Source: Haloarcula ordinaria (GTDB lineage: Archaea > Halobacteriota > Halobacteria > Halobacteriales > Haloarculaceae). From it: a stretch of DNA of 64,000 bases. The notes beneath the pieces are model-generated. The model saw only the letters and a program-made list of their open reading frames with translations. It ran no database searches and was not told where the DNA came from. Of the stretch, positions 1 through 7,549 are shown piece after piece. The stretch spans positions 744,001 through 808,000 of the forward strand of contig NZ_CP119789.1 of the NCBI RefSeq assembly GCF_029338275.1, read 5' to 3'. Both the position numbers and the translations under genes were made by a program. How positions within the stretch are numbered: position 1 is the stretch's first letter; each line of letters opens with the position of its first letter.

Positions 1-5
1 GGGCG

Positions 6-683
6 TCACAGGTCGGCGTCGCCCACGAGGTCGGCGAAGGCCTCTCGCTCGCGTTGTTCGGTGGTCGCCATCGGCGCGTCGTCGCGGACCAGCGTTTTCA
101 CCCGCTTGAGCGCGGCGTGGTCGACGCTCGCCAGTTCGTCGGCGACCTCCCGCGGGTCGTCGGTCACCCGGGAGACCAGCCCCATCCGCAGTGCCGTCTC
201 GGCGTCGACGGTACGCCCGGAGAGCGCGAGGTCGAGCGCCTCGCCTTGGCCGACGACCGCCGGGAGGCGCGCCGTTCCGCCCCAGGCTCCGAACAGGCCG
301 AGTTTCACGCCCGTCTCCGCCAACGTCGCGTCGGGCGTGGCGACGCGGAGGTCACAGGCCAGCGCCAGCTCGACGCCGCCGCCGCGGGCGGCGCCGTCGA
401 TGCCCGCGACGACGGCCCCGTCGTAGGTCGCCAGTGTGCGTGCCACCCGCTGGCCGAGCGCAGCGAACGCGTCCGCCTCCTTCGCGTCGAGCGACCGGAC
501 GACGTCAAGGTCCGCTCCGGCACAGAACGCCGGTCCGGCCCCGGAGAGGTAGAGCACGGGAGCGGTGGCGTCCTCGACGGCCGTCTCCAGGGCTGTCAGC
601 CCCGCTCGGGTGAGCGCATTGCGCTGCTCGGGGCGGTCGAGGCGTATCTCACAGACGTCCCCGTCGCTCGTCGTCCGTATCAT
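6..683 (-). CDS. enoyl-CoA hydratase/isomerase family protein
   Basis: Crotonase-fold protein of 225 aa, likely acting on acyl-CoA thioesters in beta-oxidation or a related pathway. The oxyanion-hole motifs are visible: FCAGADL near residue 55 and a GGGVELALACDLRVA stretch near residue 100, followed by KLGLFGAWGGTARL. It is shorter than the usual 255-260 aa because the C-terminal helical region is trimmed. The ATG at 683 is preferred over an upstream alternative codon at 710, because the family begins just before the IRTTSDGDVCEIRLDRP strand. It is divergent from the 745 gene with only about 60 bp between the starts. Substrate specificity cannot be read from the sequence. Confidence 0.88.
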   Translation of the reverse strand: MIRTTSDGDVCEIRLDRPEQRNALTRAGLTALETAVEDATAPVLYLSGAGPAFCAGADLDVVRSLDAKEADAFAALGQRVARTLATYDGAVVAGIDGAARGGGVELALACDLRVATPDATLAETGVKLGLFGAWGGTARLPAVVGQGEALDLALSGRTVDAETALRMGLVSRVTDDPREVADELASVDHAALKRVKTLVRDDAPMATTEQREREAFADLVGDADL

Positions 684-744
684 GCCTCTCCCTGTCCTTG
701 CTGTTTCCAAAGGTCTTTGCCCTTCCCGCCGCTAGAAGCGGCTA

Positions 745-1398
745 ATGCAGGAAGTCGCGGCGGTTCGCCGAGCAGCCCTGGCCGCGGTGGACGACGTCGA
801 GCCCGACCGGTTCCGCGACCGGATTACCGACCGCCTCTCCGATGCCCCGCTCACGCCCGGCGTGCTGACCCTGGTCAGCGCGCGGGCCGCCCGCGACGGG
901 CCGGCCGATTTCGACGACGGTCTCACCGGCCGTGCCGCCGGCGTCCAGCTCATCTACGAGGGGCTCACCCTCACCCGCCGCCTGGCACAGGACGACCCCT
1001 GGGACGGTGGCGACCGCGACGCCGCCGACCTGGATATCCTCGTCGCCGACGTGCTCGTCTCGCGTGGTTTCTACCTCCTCGCCCGGAGCGAGGCCGCCGA
1101 GGCCGCCGTCGACGTCGTCCGGTCGTTCGGCCACGACCAGACCGTCCGGGAGTCCACCGGCGACGCCTCCCTCGACGAGAACCTGGAGACGGACATCTGC
1201 GAACTGGCCGTCGTCGCTGGCGTCACCGCCGCCGGGGTCACCCCCACCCCATCGCTCCGTGAGTACGCGAGTCGGCTCGCCGCCGACGGCCTCCCCGAGA
1301 ACGCCTGGATTCTCGGCGAGGAGGTCGGCGACGCACTCGGCACCCGGACCAACCCGGACTACGGTCCCGACAGCACCGAGGCCGCCGCCGACCACTGA
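745..1398 (+). CDS. DUF7114-type haloarchaeal protein, distant polyprenyl-synthase-like
   Basis: An acidic, largely helical protein of 217 aa with no signal peptide or membrane segment. I recognise it as the haloarchaeal family labelled DUF7114, which looks like a degenerate all-alpha isoprenyl diphosphate synthase. The DDPWDGGDRDAADLDILVADVL segment (in part) near residues 83-104 resembles a relic of an Asp-rich region, but the canonical DDxxD pair is not intact, so catalysis should not be assumed. It is divergent from the enoyl-CoA hydratase gene and is followed by tRNA-Thr. The family assignment is from memory; the exact role is unknown. Confidence 0.7.
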   Translation: MQEVAAVRRAALAAVDDVEPDRFRDRITDRLSDAPLTPGVLTLVSARAARDGPADFDDGLTGRAAGVQLIYEGLTLTRRLAQDDPWDGGDRDAADLDILVADVLVSRGFYLLARSEAAEAAVDVVRSFGHDQTVRESTGDASLDENLETDICELAVVAGVTAAGVTPTPSLREYASRLAADGLPENAWILGEEVGDALGTRTNPDYGPDSTEAAADH

Positions 1399-1424
1399 GA
1401 CGGACCGCCATACCGGGGCCGAAT

Positions 1425-1439
1425 CGAAACGCCTAAAGA
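1425..1439 (+). promoter_or_regulatory. Promoter of tRNA-Thr
   Basis: A purine-rich BRE-like stretch (CGAAAC) is followed by a TATA-like CCTAAAGA at 1432-1439, which ends 25 bp before the first base of the tRNA. This is the expected archaeal spacing. Confidence 0.5.
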
Positions 1440-1463
1440 CATTTGCCGGAAAGACTCAGGTGC

Positions 1464-1535
1464 GCCTGGGTAGCTTAGCGGTAAAGCGCGTCCTTGGTAA
1501 GGACGAGACCCCGGATTCAAATTCCGGCCTAGGCT
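1464..1535 (+). tRNA. tRNA-Thr (anticodon GGT)
   Basis: A full cloverleaf can be drawn by hand. The acceptor strands GCCTGGG and CCTAGGC pair with one G-U. The D-arm GCTTAGCGGTAAAGC is present. The anticodon stem CGTCC/GGACG encloses the loop TTGGTAA, giving anticodon GGT. The variable loop has five bases, and the T-arm CCGGA/TCCGG encloses TTCAAAT. The discriminator base is T, as expected for archaeal tRNA-Thr. There is no intron and CCA is not encoded. The 18 bp spanning the T-loop and acceptor recur 140 bp downstream. Confidence 0.95.
1516..1533 (+). repeat. tRNA-Thr 3' end, direct repeat copy 1 (att-like)
   Basis: The core TTCAAATTCCGGCCTAGG inside the tRNA gene is repeated exactly at 1656-1673. 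A duplicated tRNA 3' end is the usual trace of integrase-mediated insertion, with the tRNA copy as the intact attachment half. Confidence 0.6.
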
Positions 1536-1597
1536 TCATCCGGTTTCTCACTGCGAGGCGCTCCGTCACCGAGCGACTGCTGAAATCGGTGAACCGA

Positions 1598-1673
1598 TAC
1601 CGGGATTTGAATCCCTGTCAGTCGCGTGCAACGAAGCGAGCACGTCTGACTCTGGTTCAAATTCCGGCCTAGG
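1598..1673 (+). repeat. Inverted and direct remnants of the tRNA-Thr 3' end
   Basis: The 18-bp core at 1656-1673 is an exact direct repeat of the tRNA 3' end. Its upstream neighbour at about 1601-1625 starts CCGGGATTTGAATCCC and is an imperfect reverse complement of the same T-arm region, so the two arms face each other over a short GC spacer. No tRNA fold is complete here. The region 1536-1764 otherwise has no gene. It reads as a scar of one or more insertions at the tRNA. Confidence 0.5.
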
Positions 1674-1730
1674 TTCTTCTGGGAGACGACCTGCAGTGCG
1701 GCTGGGTACCCAACGAGCTTTCGACACACA

Positions 1731-1738
1731 CATTTTTG
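1731..1738 (+). promoter_or_regulatory. TATA-like element of the HTH-nuclease gene
   Basis: CATTTTTG lies 27-34 bp before the GTG at 1765. This supports a leaderless transcript and that start rather than the in-frame codon at 1696. Confidence 0.4.
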
Positions 1739-1764
1739 CGCCTGCGTCCACACTCGCTGGTATC

Positions 1765-2496
1765 GTGTACCAGTACGAGGCCGTCGAACAGGTGATGCGC
1801 GAGAACGGTGGGTACGCGACGCTCAAACACCTGTACGAGCACGCGACCGGGGTCGAGGGCTGCGAGTGGGGGACGAAGACGCCTAATGCCAGCATTCGAC
1901 GTATCGTCCAGCGACGGAACCAATTCGTAAAGATTCGACCAGGCCTCTGGGCGCTTGAATCCGCGCGTGACGACCTCCCACAGAGCATCTACGACGACTC
2001 GCTGCCCACCGCCGACCAGGACCGATACAGTCACTGGTACTTCCAGGGTCTCCTGACAGAGGTCGGCAACGCACGTCGGGCGGATACGTGGGTGCCATCA
2101 CAGGACAAGAACCGGGCGTTTCTAGAGACAACGCTTGGCGACCTGCGCAGTCTCGACTCGCTTCCGGCGTTTGGGTACGAAGAGATGGTCCAGCGTGCCA
2201 GTACCGTCGATGTCGTCTGGTTCAACGACCGCCTGATGCCTGACAGCCTCATTGAGGTCGAGTTCTCGACGGATTTCCAGAACTCGCTGCACAAGTTCCT
2301 CGACTTGCGGGACTACCACACGAACTTCGTCGTCGCCGCCGCCGCTGCGCAGGAATCGAAGTTTGAGAAGCGATTGTCGCAATCGGGTTTCGGCCCGATT
2401 CGTGACCGCGTCGAATTTTTTTCGTTCGACGAGGTATCCCGGCTCCACGCGGCGACCGACGACGCGGCAGGCCTGGCCGGCCGACTCACGGTCTGA
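1765..2496 (+). CDS. winged-helix plus endonuclease-like protein, accessory
   Basis: A 243-aa protein of unknown function. The N-terminal 60 residues (AVEQVMRENGGYATLKHLYEH, then IRRIVQRRNQFVKIRPGLWAL, in part) look like a HARE/winged-helix domain of the kind attached to restriction enzymes. The C-terminal half carries IEVEFSTDF followed by LHKFLDLRDYHTNFVVAAA, reminiscent of a PD-(D/E)xK core strand order, and ends with a helix and a strand (DRVEFFSFDEV). The GTG start is favoured by the TATA position. It sits directly behind the duplicated tRNA-Thr end and has no operon partner, which suggests acquired cargo, perhaps defensive. The nuclease call is inference from motif layout. Confidence 0.6.
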   Translation: MYQYEAVEQVMRENGGYATLKHLYEHATGVEGCEWGTKTPNASIRRIVQRRNQFVKIRPGLWALESARDDLPQSIYDDSLPTADQDRYSHWYFQGLLTEVGNARRADTWVPSQDKNRAFLETTLGDLRSLDSLPAFGYEEMVQRASTVDVVWFNDRLMPDSLIEVEFSTDFQNSLHKFLDLRDYHTNFVVAAAAAQESKFEKRLSQSGFGPIRDRVEFFSFDEVSRLHAATDDAAGLAGRLTV

Positions 2497-2581
2497 CGTT
2501 CGCCCCCTCTGTTCGTAGGGGTCTTCTCCGAGTTCACGAACTGACCGGTATCTCCGTAAGCACGCATCCCGAACGGAGCCT

Positions 2582-3580
2582 ATGAACCGTGTTCGCCCCC
2601 TCCTCCTAGTCTTCGCTATCGCCCTCCTCGCAACGCCCGCCCTCGCGCACGTCCCCAGTTTCCCGACGGACAACACGACGCCCGATAACGCCGTCGAAGT
2701 GCCGGACGCCGCCAAGTCGTGGTCGTTCTACGACCACCTTGACCCGGGCGAGGCCGCGTACTACCGCTTCTCGCTGTCACCCGGCGAGGAACTCCGCGTG
2801 AGTACGTTCACACCGACGGGCGGGTCGTTCGCGCCGTCGTTCGTCGTGATGAGCGAGTCATTCGAAGGAACAGATGGCGTGCCCGACCAGGTGACGGTCC
2901 CCGATGGCATGGGCGCGGTCGTCGTAGAGGGTGACCGTCCCGACCGACCGTCCTACGAACCGTTCGCGCCGTCGGCCAACTACGAGACGGCCAGCCTCGA
3001 TCGGCCGGTCGAGCGAGAGACGACGTATCTGGTCGCCGTCTACGAAACCGACGAGCGAAGCGGGCAGGCCGGCGTCGCCATCGGCTACCGGGAGGAGTTC
3101 TCCCCGACGGAGTACGTGACCGTCCCGTTCGACCTCGTGGGCGTCCACCTCTGGGAGGGACAACATCCACTCGTCGTCGTGGGGCCGTTCGCGGCGACGG
3201 TGCTGGGCGGAATCGCAATCGGGTGGCGACGGCGAGAAGCGCACCGCTCGACGCCGGTCGGCCGGTACGCACTCGGTCTCGGGGCGCTCCTGCTACTCGG
3301 GACGACCGCCGGGACGCTCGTCCAGACCGCCATCGCGCTGTCACGGACCGGGCCGACGGCCGGTGCGGTCGTGACGGCTATCTTCCTCGTCCTCCCGCTG
3401 GTCAGCGGCGTGTGGGCACTCAGAGTCGCCGGCAGAGAGGAGGGCACGCTGTCGACGCTCACCCGTGTCGGCCTCGCCGCCGCGGCCGTGCTGAGCCTGC
3501 TCACCTGGGCCGGGTACATCGTCGGCCCTGTGCTGTTGGTCGCGGTGGCGCTGCTCCCGGGTCGGTTCGTCGACGGGTAA
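2582..3580 (+). CDS. secreted beta-domain, multi-pass membrane protein
   Basis: A 332-aa protein with an N-terminal Sec-type signal (VRPLLLVFAIALLATPALA, cut near residue 22). An extracytoplasmic beta-rich domain follows (about 23-185), whose DPGEAAYYRFSLSPGEELRV segment resembles pre-peptidase C-terminal (PPC) domains. About four hydrophobic helices lie at roughly 196-217, 227-250, 257-280 and 290-328. No catalytic motif is seen. The ATG at 2582 is followed at once by the signal sequence. It stands alone, with convergent neighbours downstream. A role in envelope function is the most that can be inferred. Confidence 0.7.
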   Translation: MNRVRPLLLVFAIALLATPALAHVPSFPTDNTTPDNAVEVPDAAKSWSFYDHLDPGEAAYYRFSLSPGEELRVSTFTPTGGSFAPSFVVMSESFEGTDGVPDQVTVPDGMGAVVVEGDRPDRPSYEPFAPSANYETASLDRPVERETTYLVAVYETDERSGQAGVAIGYREEFSPTEYVTVPFDLVGVHLWEGQHPLVVVGPFAATVLGGIAIGWRRREAHRSTPVGRYALGLGALLLLGTTAGTLVQTAIALSRTGPTAGAVVTAIFLVLPLVSGVWALRVAGREEGTLSTLTRVGLAAAAVLSLLTWAGYIVGPVLLVAVALLPGRFVDG

Positions 3581-3593
3581 GCGATGGTCGGAA

Positions 3594-4028
3594 CTATCGG
3601 ATAATCGTCACCGGGACGGTCGCCCGTCGGGTCACCGCCTCGGCGACGCTTCCGAAGACCACCCGGCCAACGCCGGAGCGGCCGTGGCTCCCCATCACGA
3701 CGTGGTCGACGGCTCGCTCGTCAGCCACTTCCAGAATCTGCCTGGCGGGCTTGCCGGACCTGACGACCGTTTCGACCTCGATACCGCGTTCGGCCGCGTC
3801 GGCGGCGAGTTCCTCGAGAATCCGGTCGCCCCGCTCGCGCTGTCGTCGCAAATCAGCCTGGTAACTGTCCACGTCGAAGTAGTCGTCGTCGCTGTAGGCC
3901 AGCATGGCGACTGGATTGCAGACGTGCAGGAGCGTCAGCGTCGACTCCGGGTGTTCGTCGAGGGCGTACCGGAACGCCGTCTCCGCCTGTTGTGACCCGT
4001 CGACGGGAACGAGGACGTGGTGTGCCAT
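3594..4028 (-). CDS. universal stress protein (UspA family)
   Basis: A 144-aa single Usp domain. The N-terminal strand HHVLVPVDGSQQAETAF and the C-terminal ATP-binding signature MGSHGRSGVGRVVFGS (G-2x-G-9x-G-S/T type) are both present, so it is likely an ATP-binding Usp. The ATG at 4028 is chosen over a codon 12 bases upstream because the family begins at M-x-x-H-V-L-V-P-V-D and a TATA-like CATAAGTA lies at 4052-4059. It is monocistronic between convergent and unrelated genes. The role is a stress response of unspecified kind. Confidence 0.92.
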   Translation of the reverse strand: MAHHVLVPVDGSQQAETAFRYALDEHPESTLTLLHVCNPVAMLAYSDDDYFDVDSYQADLRRQRERGDRILEELAADAAERGIEVETVVRSGKPARQILEVADERAVDHVVMGSHGRSGVGRVVFGSVAEAVTRRATVPVTIIR

Positions 4029-4076
4029 GCGGATACACATCGCCCGGTCGACATAAGTACACTGTCGGGGGCGGCG

Positions 4077-4520
4077 CTACTGTTCGTCGGGCTCGTCGTC
4101 CAGCGCCATCGCACGCAGTCGCTCGCATTCGTCGGTTTCGACGGTGAGGTCGGGCACCGGCGTCGGTTTCCCGTCTTCGATGGCGACGAACGTCGCGTAC
4201 GCGCTCGTCGTCGCCTCCGTCTCGCCGGTGTGGGGGTGTTCGCGTTCGACCTGGATGTGGACCTTGACGCTCGTCCGTCCCGTCTCGTAGGCGTAGGCGT
4301 CGACCAGCGCGTTGTCGCCGATGGGGATGGGGCGCTCGAAGTCGACCCGGGACATCTGGGCGGTGACACAGGACTCGCGGGCGGCCCGCATCGCCGCCAT
4401 CGCGCCGATCTCGTCCATCCACTTCATCACGATACCTCCGTGAGCGCTGTCGTAGTTGTTGGCGTGGGTCGGCTGGACGCGCATCCGGTTGACGATGTGC
4501 GTATGTGAGATACTCGGCAT
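4077..4520 (-). CDS. acyl-CoA thioesterase (hotdog fold)
   Basis: A 147-aa hotdog-domain protein of the YciA/BACH type. NYDSAHGGIVMKWMDEIGAM near residue 22 contains the conserved N-x-x-G/H-GG-x-x-M-x-x-x-D motif, in which Asp is the expected catalytic residue, and SRVDFERPI follows in the central strand. It probably hydrolyses medium or long acyl-CoA. The ATG at 4520 starts MPSISHTHIVNRMRVQPTHA, the conserved family start; longer upstream reading is non-homologous. The neighbours suggest no operon. Confidence 0.9.
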   Translation of the reverse strand: MPSISHTHIVNRMRVQPTHANNYDSAHGGIVMKWMDEIGAMAAMRAARESCVTAQMSRVDFERPIPIGDNALVDAYAYETGRTSVKVHIQVEREHPHTGETEATTSAYATFVAIEDGKPTPVPDLTVETDECERLRAMALDDEPDEQ

Positions 4521-4611
4521 GGGTGCCGGTACGCCGGCCCGTGGAATAACGGTGTGGTGGGCGCCTGCCGGGAGCAGAGCATCTTTGTCTCGCCCACTCC
4601 TACCGACCCGT

Positions 4612-4818
4612 ATGGGAACGCGAACGCTCTCGGTCGAGGGAATGGCCTGTGACGGCTGTGAGGCGGCCGTCGAAGACGCGCTCGAACAGCTGGAGGGCGT
4701 CGACGCGGCGACCGCCGACGAAAGCGTCGACGAGGTCGTCGTCGAGACGAGCGGCGACGTCGACGAGCACGCACTGGCCGAGGCCATCGCCGAGGCGGGC
4801 TACGAACTCGTCGCCTGA
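4612..4818 (+). CDS. heavy-metal-associated domain protein (copper chaperone-like)
   Basis: A 68-aa HMA domain. The metal-binding GMACDGCEAAVEDAL motif (MxCxxC) sits at residues 11-25, followed by the betaalphabetabetaalphabeta pattern ending EAIAEAGYELVA. It is of CopZ/Atx1 type and would bind Cu(I) in the cytosol and deliver it to an ATPase or regulator. No copper ATPase is adjacent. The ATG at 4612 places the first strand correctly. The stop abuts the convergent stop of the next gene. Confidence 0.93.
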   Translation: MGTRTLSVEGMACDGCEAAVEDALEQLEGVDAATADESVDEVVVETSGDVDEHALAEAIAEAGYELVA

Positions 4819-5250
4819 CTAGGTCGTCTCGCCGACCGCATCGTGGCTCTGTCGCACGGCCGTCAGCACGGTCTCTTCGTCGCCGTCGAACGCTAGATGC
4901 GAGCGACAGCCACAGTCCGAACAGCCGAAGCCGTCGAACTGTCCCCCGGCTCCGAGCGCCTCGTCGATGCGCCGGGCGACCGCACACTCGACGTCGGCCG
5001 CCGTCGTCACGACCGTCACGACCCGGGTCGCCGCCTCACCCAGCAGGTAGTCGACGTGCCAGTGGCGGGTATCGTTCTCGCCGGTGGCGACCGCCCGGTG
5101 TCGGTCGACGCGGCTGAACCCGCCGGTCCCCAGTGCGCTCCCGGTGTAGGCGTACCACCCCGACGGGAACCGGTGCTCGCCGAGCGCGCCGACCTCGACG
5201 ACGGCCTCGCGTGAGCGCTGGAGCACGAGCGTGTACGTCCCCCCGGTCAC
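4819..5250 (-). CDS. GIY-YIG nuclease family (DUF123) protein
   Basis: A DUF123/GIY-YIG-like domain. GGTYTLVLQ starts the fold, followed by FPSGWYAYTGSALGTGG (the YxG-SA core) and RHWHVDYLL. A Cys cluster, GCSDCGCRSHLA, near the end suggests metal binding. The family is sometimes fused to endonuclease III; here it is free-standing. The start is uncertain. The frame stays open to a TTG at 5385, but a GTG at 5250 begins just before the conserved GTYTL strand, so 143 aa is preferred. The upstream extension may be real. Confidence 0.75.
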   Translation of the reverse strand: MTGGTYTLVLQRSREAVVEVGALGEHRFPSGWYAYTGSALGTGGFSRVDRHRAVATGENDTRHWHVDYLLGEAATRVVTVVTTAADVECAVARRIDEALGAGGQFDGFGCSDCGCRSHLAFDGDEETVLTAVRQSHDAVGETT

Positions 5251-5384
5251 ACCGGCCTCCAGTGCGACGGCCCCCGTCGACTCGCCGTTCGCTTCATGGA
5301 CTGGTCCAGGGACGGCGGTCCCGTAGGCCTTGGGAATCAATGTCGCCCGTTCGATTCTTCCCGTTGGCGACCCTACCGCGTCCA

Positions 5385-5987
5385 ATGCGTCGTCGTCTCT
5401 CCGACAGTCCCACGCTGGTCACGCTGTCGGTGCTCGTCGCCGTCTTCGCCGGCCAGCAGGCGCTTGGCCTGTTCGTCCGCCAGCGCGCGCTGCTCGCCCT
5501 CTCGAATCCGCTGCTGGTCCAGCCCTGGACGCTCGTCACCAGCGTCTACGCCCACACGAGCCTGTCACACCTGGTGGCCAACGCACTCATGCTCGCGCTG
5601 GTCGGGCTGCTCGTGGAGCGCCAGACGACCCGTGGCCGGTTCCACCTCTTCTTCCTCGGTACCGGGATGCTCTCGGGCGTCTCGCAGGTCACGGTCGCTG
5701 CTGTCCTCGCACCGATAGTCCCCTGGATGTCGGCGAACGGCAGCGTCATCGGCGCCAGCGGCGCGATATTCGCGCTCTTTGGCTACCTGCTCGCCTCGAA
5801 CCGACTCACTGAGACGGTCGTCGCGGGGTTCGAACTCGCCCCGCGGACCCAGCTGGCGCTGGCCGGCCTGTTCGCGGTCGGGATAACGCTCGCGACGGCG
5901 ACGCCGGGCGTCGCCCTCATCGCACACTTCACCGGACTGTTGCTGGGCGTGCTCTCCGGCCGCGGGCATCTGCTCCGCCCACCCTGA
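5385..5987 (+). CDS. rhomboid family intramembrane serine protease
   Basis: A 200-aa six-helix rhomboid. The HTSLSHLVANALM motif near residue 59 supplies the H-x-x-x-x-H-x-x-x-N element. The nucleophile Ser is in GASGAIFALFG near residue 125, and the catalytic His is in ALIAHFTGLLLG near the C-terminus, so the Ser-His dyad is intact. It would cleave membrane protein substrates within the bilayer. An in-frame ATG at 5340 would add 15 residues; 5385 is favoured because RRRLSDSPTLV directly precedes the first helix. Confidence 0.9.
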   Translation: MRRRLSDSPTLVTLSVLVAVFAGQQALGLFVRQRALLALSNPLLVQPWTLVTSVYAHTSLSHLVANALMLALVGLLVERQTTRGRFHLFFLGTGMLSGVSQVTVAAVLAPIVPWMSANGSVIGASGAIFALFGYLLASNRLTETVVAGFELAPRTQLALAGLFAVGITLATATPGVALIAHFTGLLLGVLSGRGHLLRPP

Positions 5988-6064
5988 TATGTATCTCGAA
6001 CTACCTTTACGTTCCGGCCAGTAGCAGCGCTGTCGGGTGTATCTGCAGTCGAAGGGAGGGGGCG

Positions 6065-6802
6065 TCAGTTGACGAACCGCTCGTCGTCGAGCTGTCGGGT
6101 CACTTCGTCGGCGAGCGTCCGGAGGTTCACCGTGTCCTCGCGGTTGTAGGAGACGAGCGTGTCGAGCGCGCCGTCCCGGCCCTGTTCGTGCTCCCGCCAG
6201 AGACGGACGGCGTCGCGCCCGGAGATGTCCGGTCGGTCGCGCTCGATGCCGACGTCCTGCTCGACCTGCTTCAACCCGCCCGAGAGGCCGAGCTGCTTGC
6301 ACGTGTACATCAGGTCGAGGTGGGGTCGCTGGAGGTCGACGTCGAAGTTCGCCTCCAGGAACGGGACGTCGAAGCGCTTGCCGTTGAACGTCACCAGGAG
6401 GTCGGCGTCGGCGAAGGCCGCCCGGAGGTTCGCCGCCGTGAGGTCGTCCCCGGCCACGAGCGTTCGGGTGTCGCCGTCTTGGTGCAGGCTCACTGTCGTG
6501 ACCTGGTTGCGATGCTGGTCCAGCCCCGTCGTCTCGATGTCGAAAAAGCAGGTCTGGTCCGGGAACGTCTGGTAGAGCCGCCACCGCTCCCCGCTGGGGA
6601 AGGCGCCGTTGAAGAAGCCGACGTCCGCCGTCGCGAGGCGGTCACGGCCCTCGTCGATGAACGACGCGATGCGGTCGCCACGCTTGCCGCCGACGACGCG
6701 CGGTTCGAAGTCGTCCCAGTGGGTGACGCCCTGCTCCCAGATGGACCGCTCGGTCTGCTCGCCGACGCCGTCCACTCCGATGAAACTGTTCTCGACGCGC
6801 AC
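6065..6802 (-). CDS. ribonuclease H-like 3'-5' exonuclease domain protein
   Basis: A 245-aa protein of the YprB/RNase_H_2 type. An N-terminal helical segment (1-85, including a possible HhH-like SFIGVDGVGEQTERSIWEQG) precedes the DEDD exonuclease core: CFFDIETTGLD (ExoI), LVTFNGKRFDVPFLEANF (ExoII) and VSYNREDTVNLRTL (ExoIII). All four acidic positions appear present. It probably trims single-stranded DNA or RNA. It lies directly upstream of, and divergent in spacing from, a small zinc-ribbon gene on the same strand. Confidence 0.85.
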   Translation of the reverse strand: MRVENSFIGVDGVGEQTERSIWEQGVTHWDDFEPRVVGGKRGDRIASFIDEGRDRLATADVGFFNGAFPSGERWRLYQTFPDQTCFFDIETTGLDQHRNQVTTVSLHQDGDTRTLVAGDDLTAANLRAAFADADLLVTFNGKRFDVPFLEANFDVDLQRPHLDLMYTCKQLGLSGGLKQVEQDVGIERDRPDISGRDAVRLWREHEQGRDGALDTLVSYNREDTVNLRTLADEVTRQLDDERFVN

Positions 6803-6865
6803 GCTCTCCGGTACCGGCGGCGTCGTATGTAAGCTCGTCGGTGGACAGGGCCCGCGGGCTCGCCG

Positions 6866-7027
6866 TTACTTCCCACACATCGGCAGCACGCTCGCGTACA
6901 CCGACTGGTTCTCGAGGGGCACGACGAGCGTGCTGTCGCAGTGGGCACACGACGCGTGGGGTCGATCGAAGGTCCGTTCACAGAGCGGGCAGACGTACCG
7001 CGTGCGGCGGGTCGCTGTCGTAGACAT
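6866..7027 (-). CDS. small zinc-ribbon protein (53 aa)
   Basis: A small gene read directly from the sequence. It starts MSTTATRRTRYVCPLCERTF, then has CAHCDS and ends VLPMCGK. Two CxxC knuckles (residues 13/16 and 27/30) form a rubredoxin-like zinc ribbon. The ATG at 7027 and TAA at 6866-6868 give 53 residues. It lies just upstream of the exonuclease gene on the same strand, separated by 63 bp, so it may share its transcript. The function is not known. Confidence 0.75.
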   Translation of the reverse strand: MSTTATRRTRYVCPLCERTFDRPHASCAHCDSTLVVPLENQSVYASVLPMCGK

Positions 7028-7171
7028 ACGTCAGCCTGGGCCGCTGCGCCCATGACCCTCCTCGCTACGTGTATTCGCGCGTCTCGGCGCCGCTGCTATC
7101 TGTATACCTGTCCCTGGTCCGTGGCATCGAGTCGCCGAAACCACGAAGCCGCTGGCCCACCTCCCACGGGT

Positions 7172-7549
7172 ATGACCGACTTTCTCGTCGCCACGTCGTC
7201 GGTCCACGTGACCGCGGCGGCGGCCGACTACCTGGCGGAGCGCGCCGACCCCGAGGAGGATTCCGTCGTCGTCGTGGGCGTCCGCGAACCGGACGCCCCT
7301 GCACGCGACGCCGGCGACGCCGTCAACGTCGCCCGCTCCCGACTTGCGACACTGGTGCCCGCGACGGAGCTACGCGACGGCGACCCCCTCGAAGAACTGC
7401 TCGCCGCCATCGAGGAACACGACCCCGACGAGGTCCTCGTGGGCGCCCACCGTGGCACCGCCGACAGCGACGGCGTCGGAGCGACGGCCCAGGCGCTGCT
7501 CGCGCGGGTCGACCGACCGGTCGTCGTCGTCCCGCTCCCGACCCTCTAG
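7172..7549 (+). CDS. UspA-like domain protein, haloarchaeal
   Basis: A 125-aa alpha/beta protein with a Usp-like pattern: TDFLVATSSVHVTAAAADYL at the start, VVVVGVREP in strand 2, EVLVGAHRG near residue 95 and a C-terminal RPVVVVPLPTL. The usual G-2x-G-9x-GS ATP signature is degenerate (GTADSDGVGATAQALLARV), so ATP binding is doubtful. The ATG at 7172 opens the first strand. Its stop overlaps the convergent MinD-like gene by 4 bp. Confidence 0.75.
   Translation: MTDFLVATSSVHVTAAAADYLAERADPEEDSVVVVGVREPDAPARDAGDAVNVARSRLATLVPATELRDGDPLEELLAAIEEHDPDEVLVGAHRGTADSDGVGATAQALLARVDRPVVVVPLPTL

Noticed and set aside
1598..1673. Second tRNA gene
   Set aside because: Only T-arm and acceptor-like text exist; no anticodon arm or matching 5' acceptor strand can be built.
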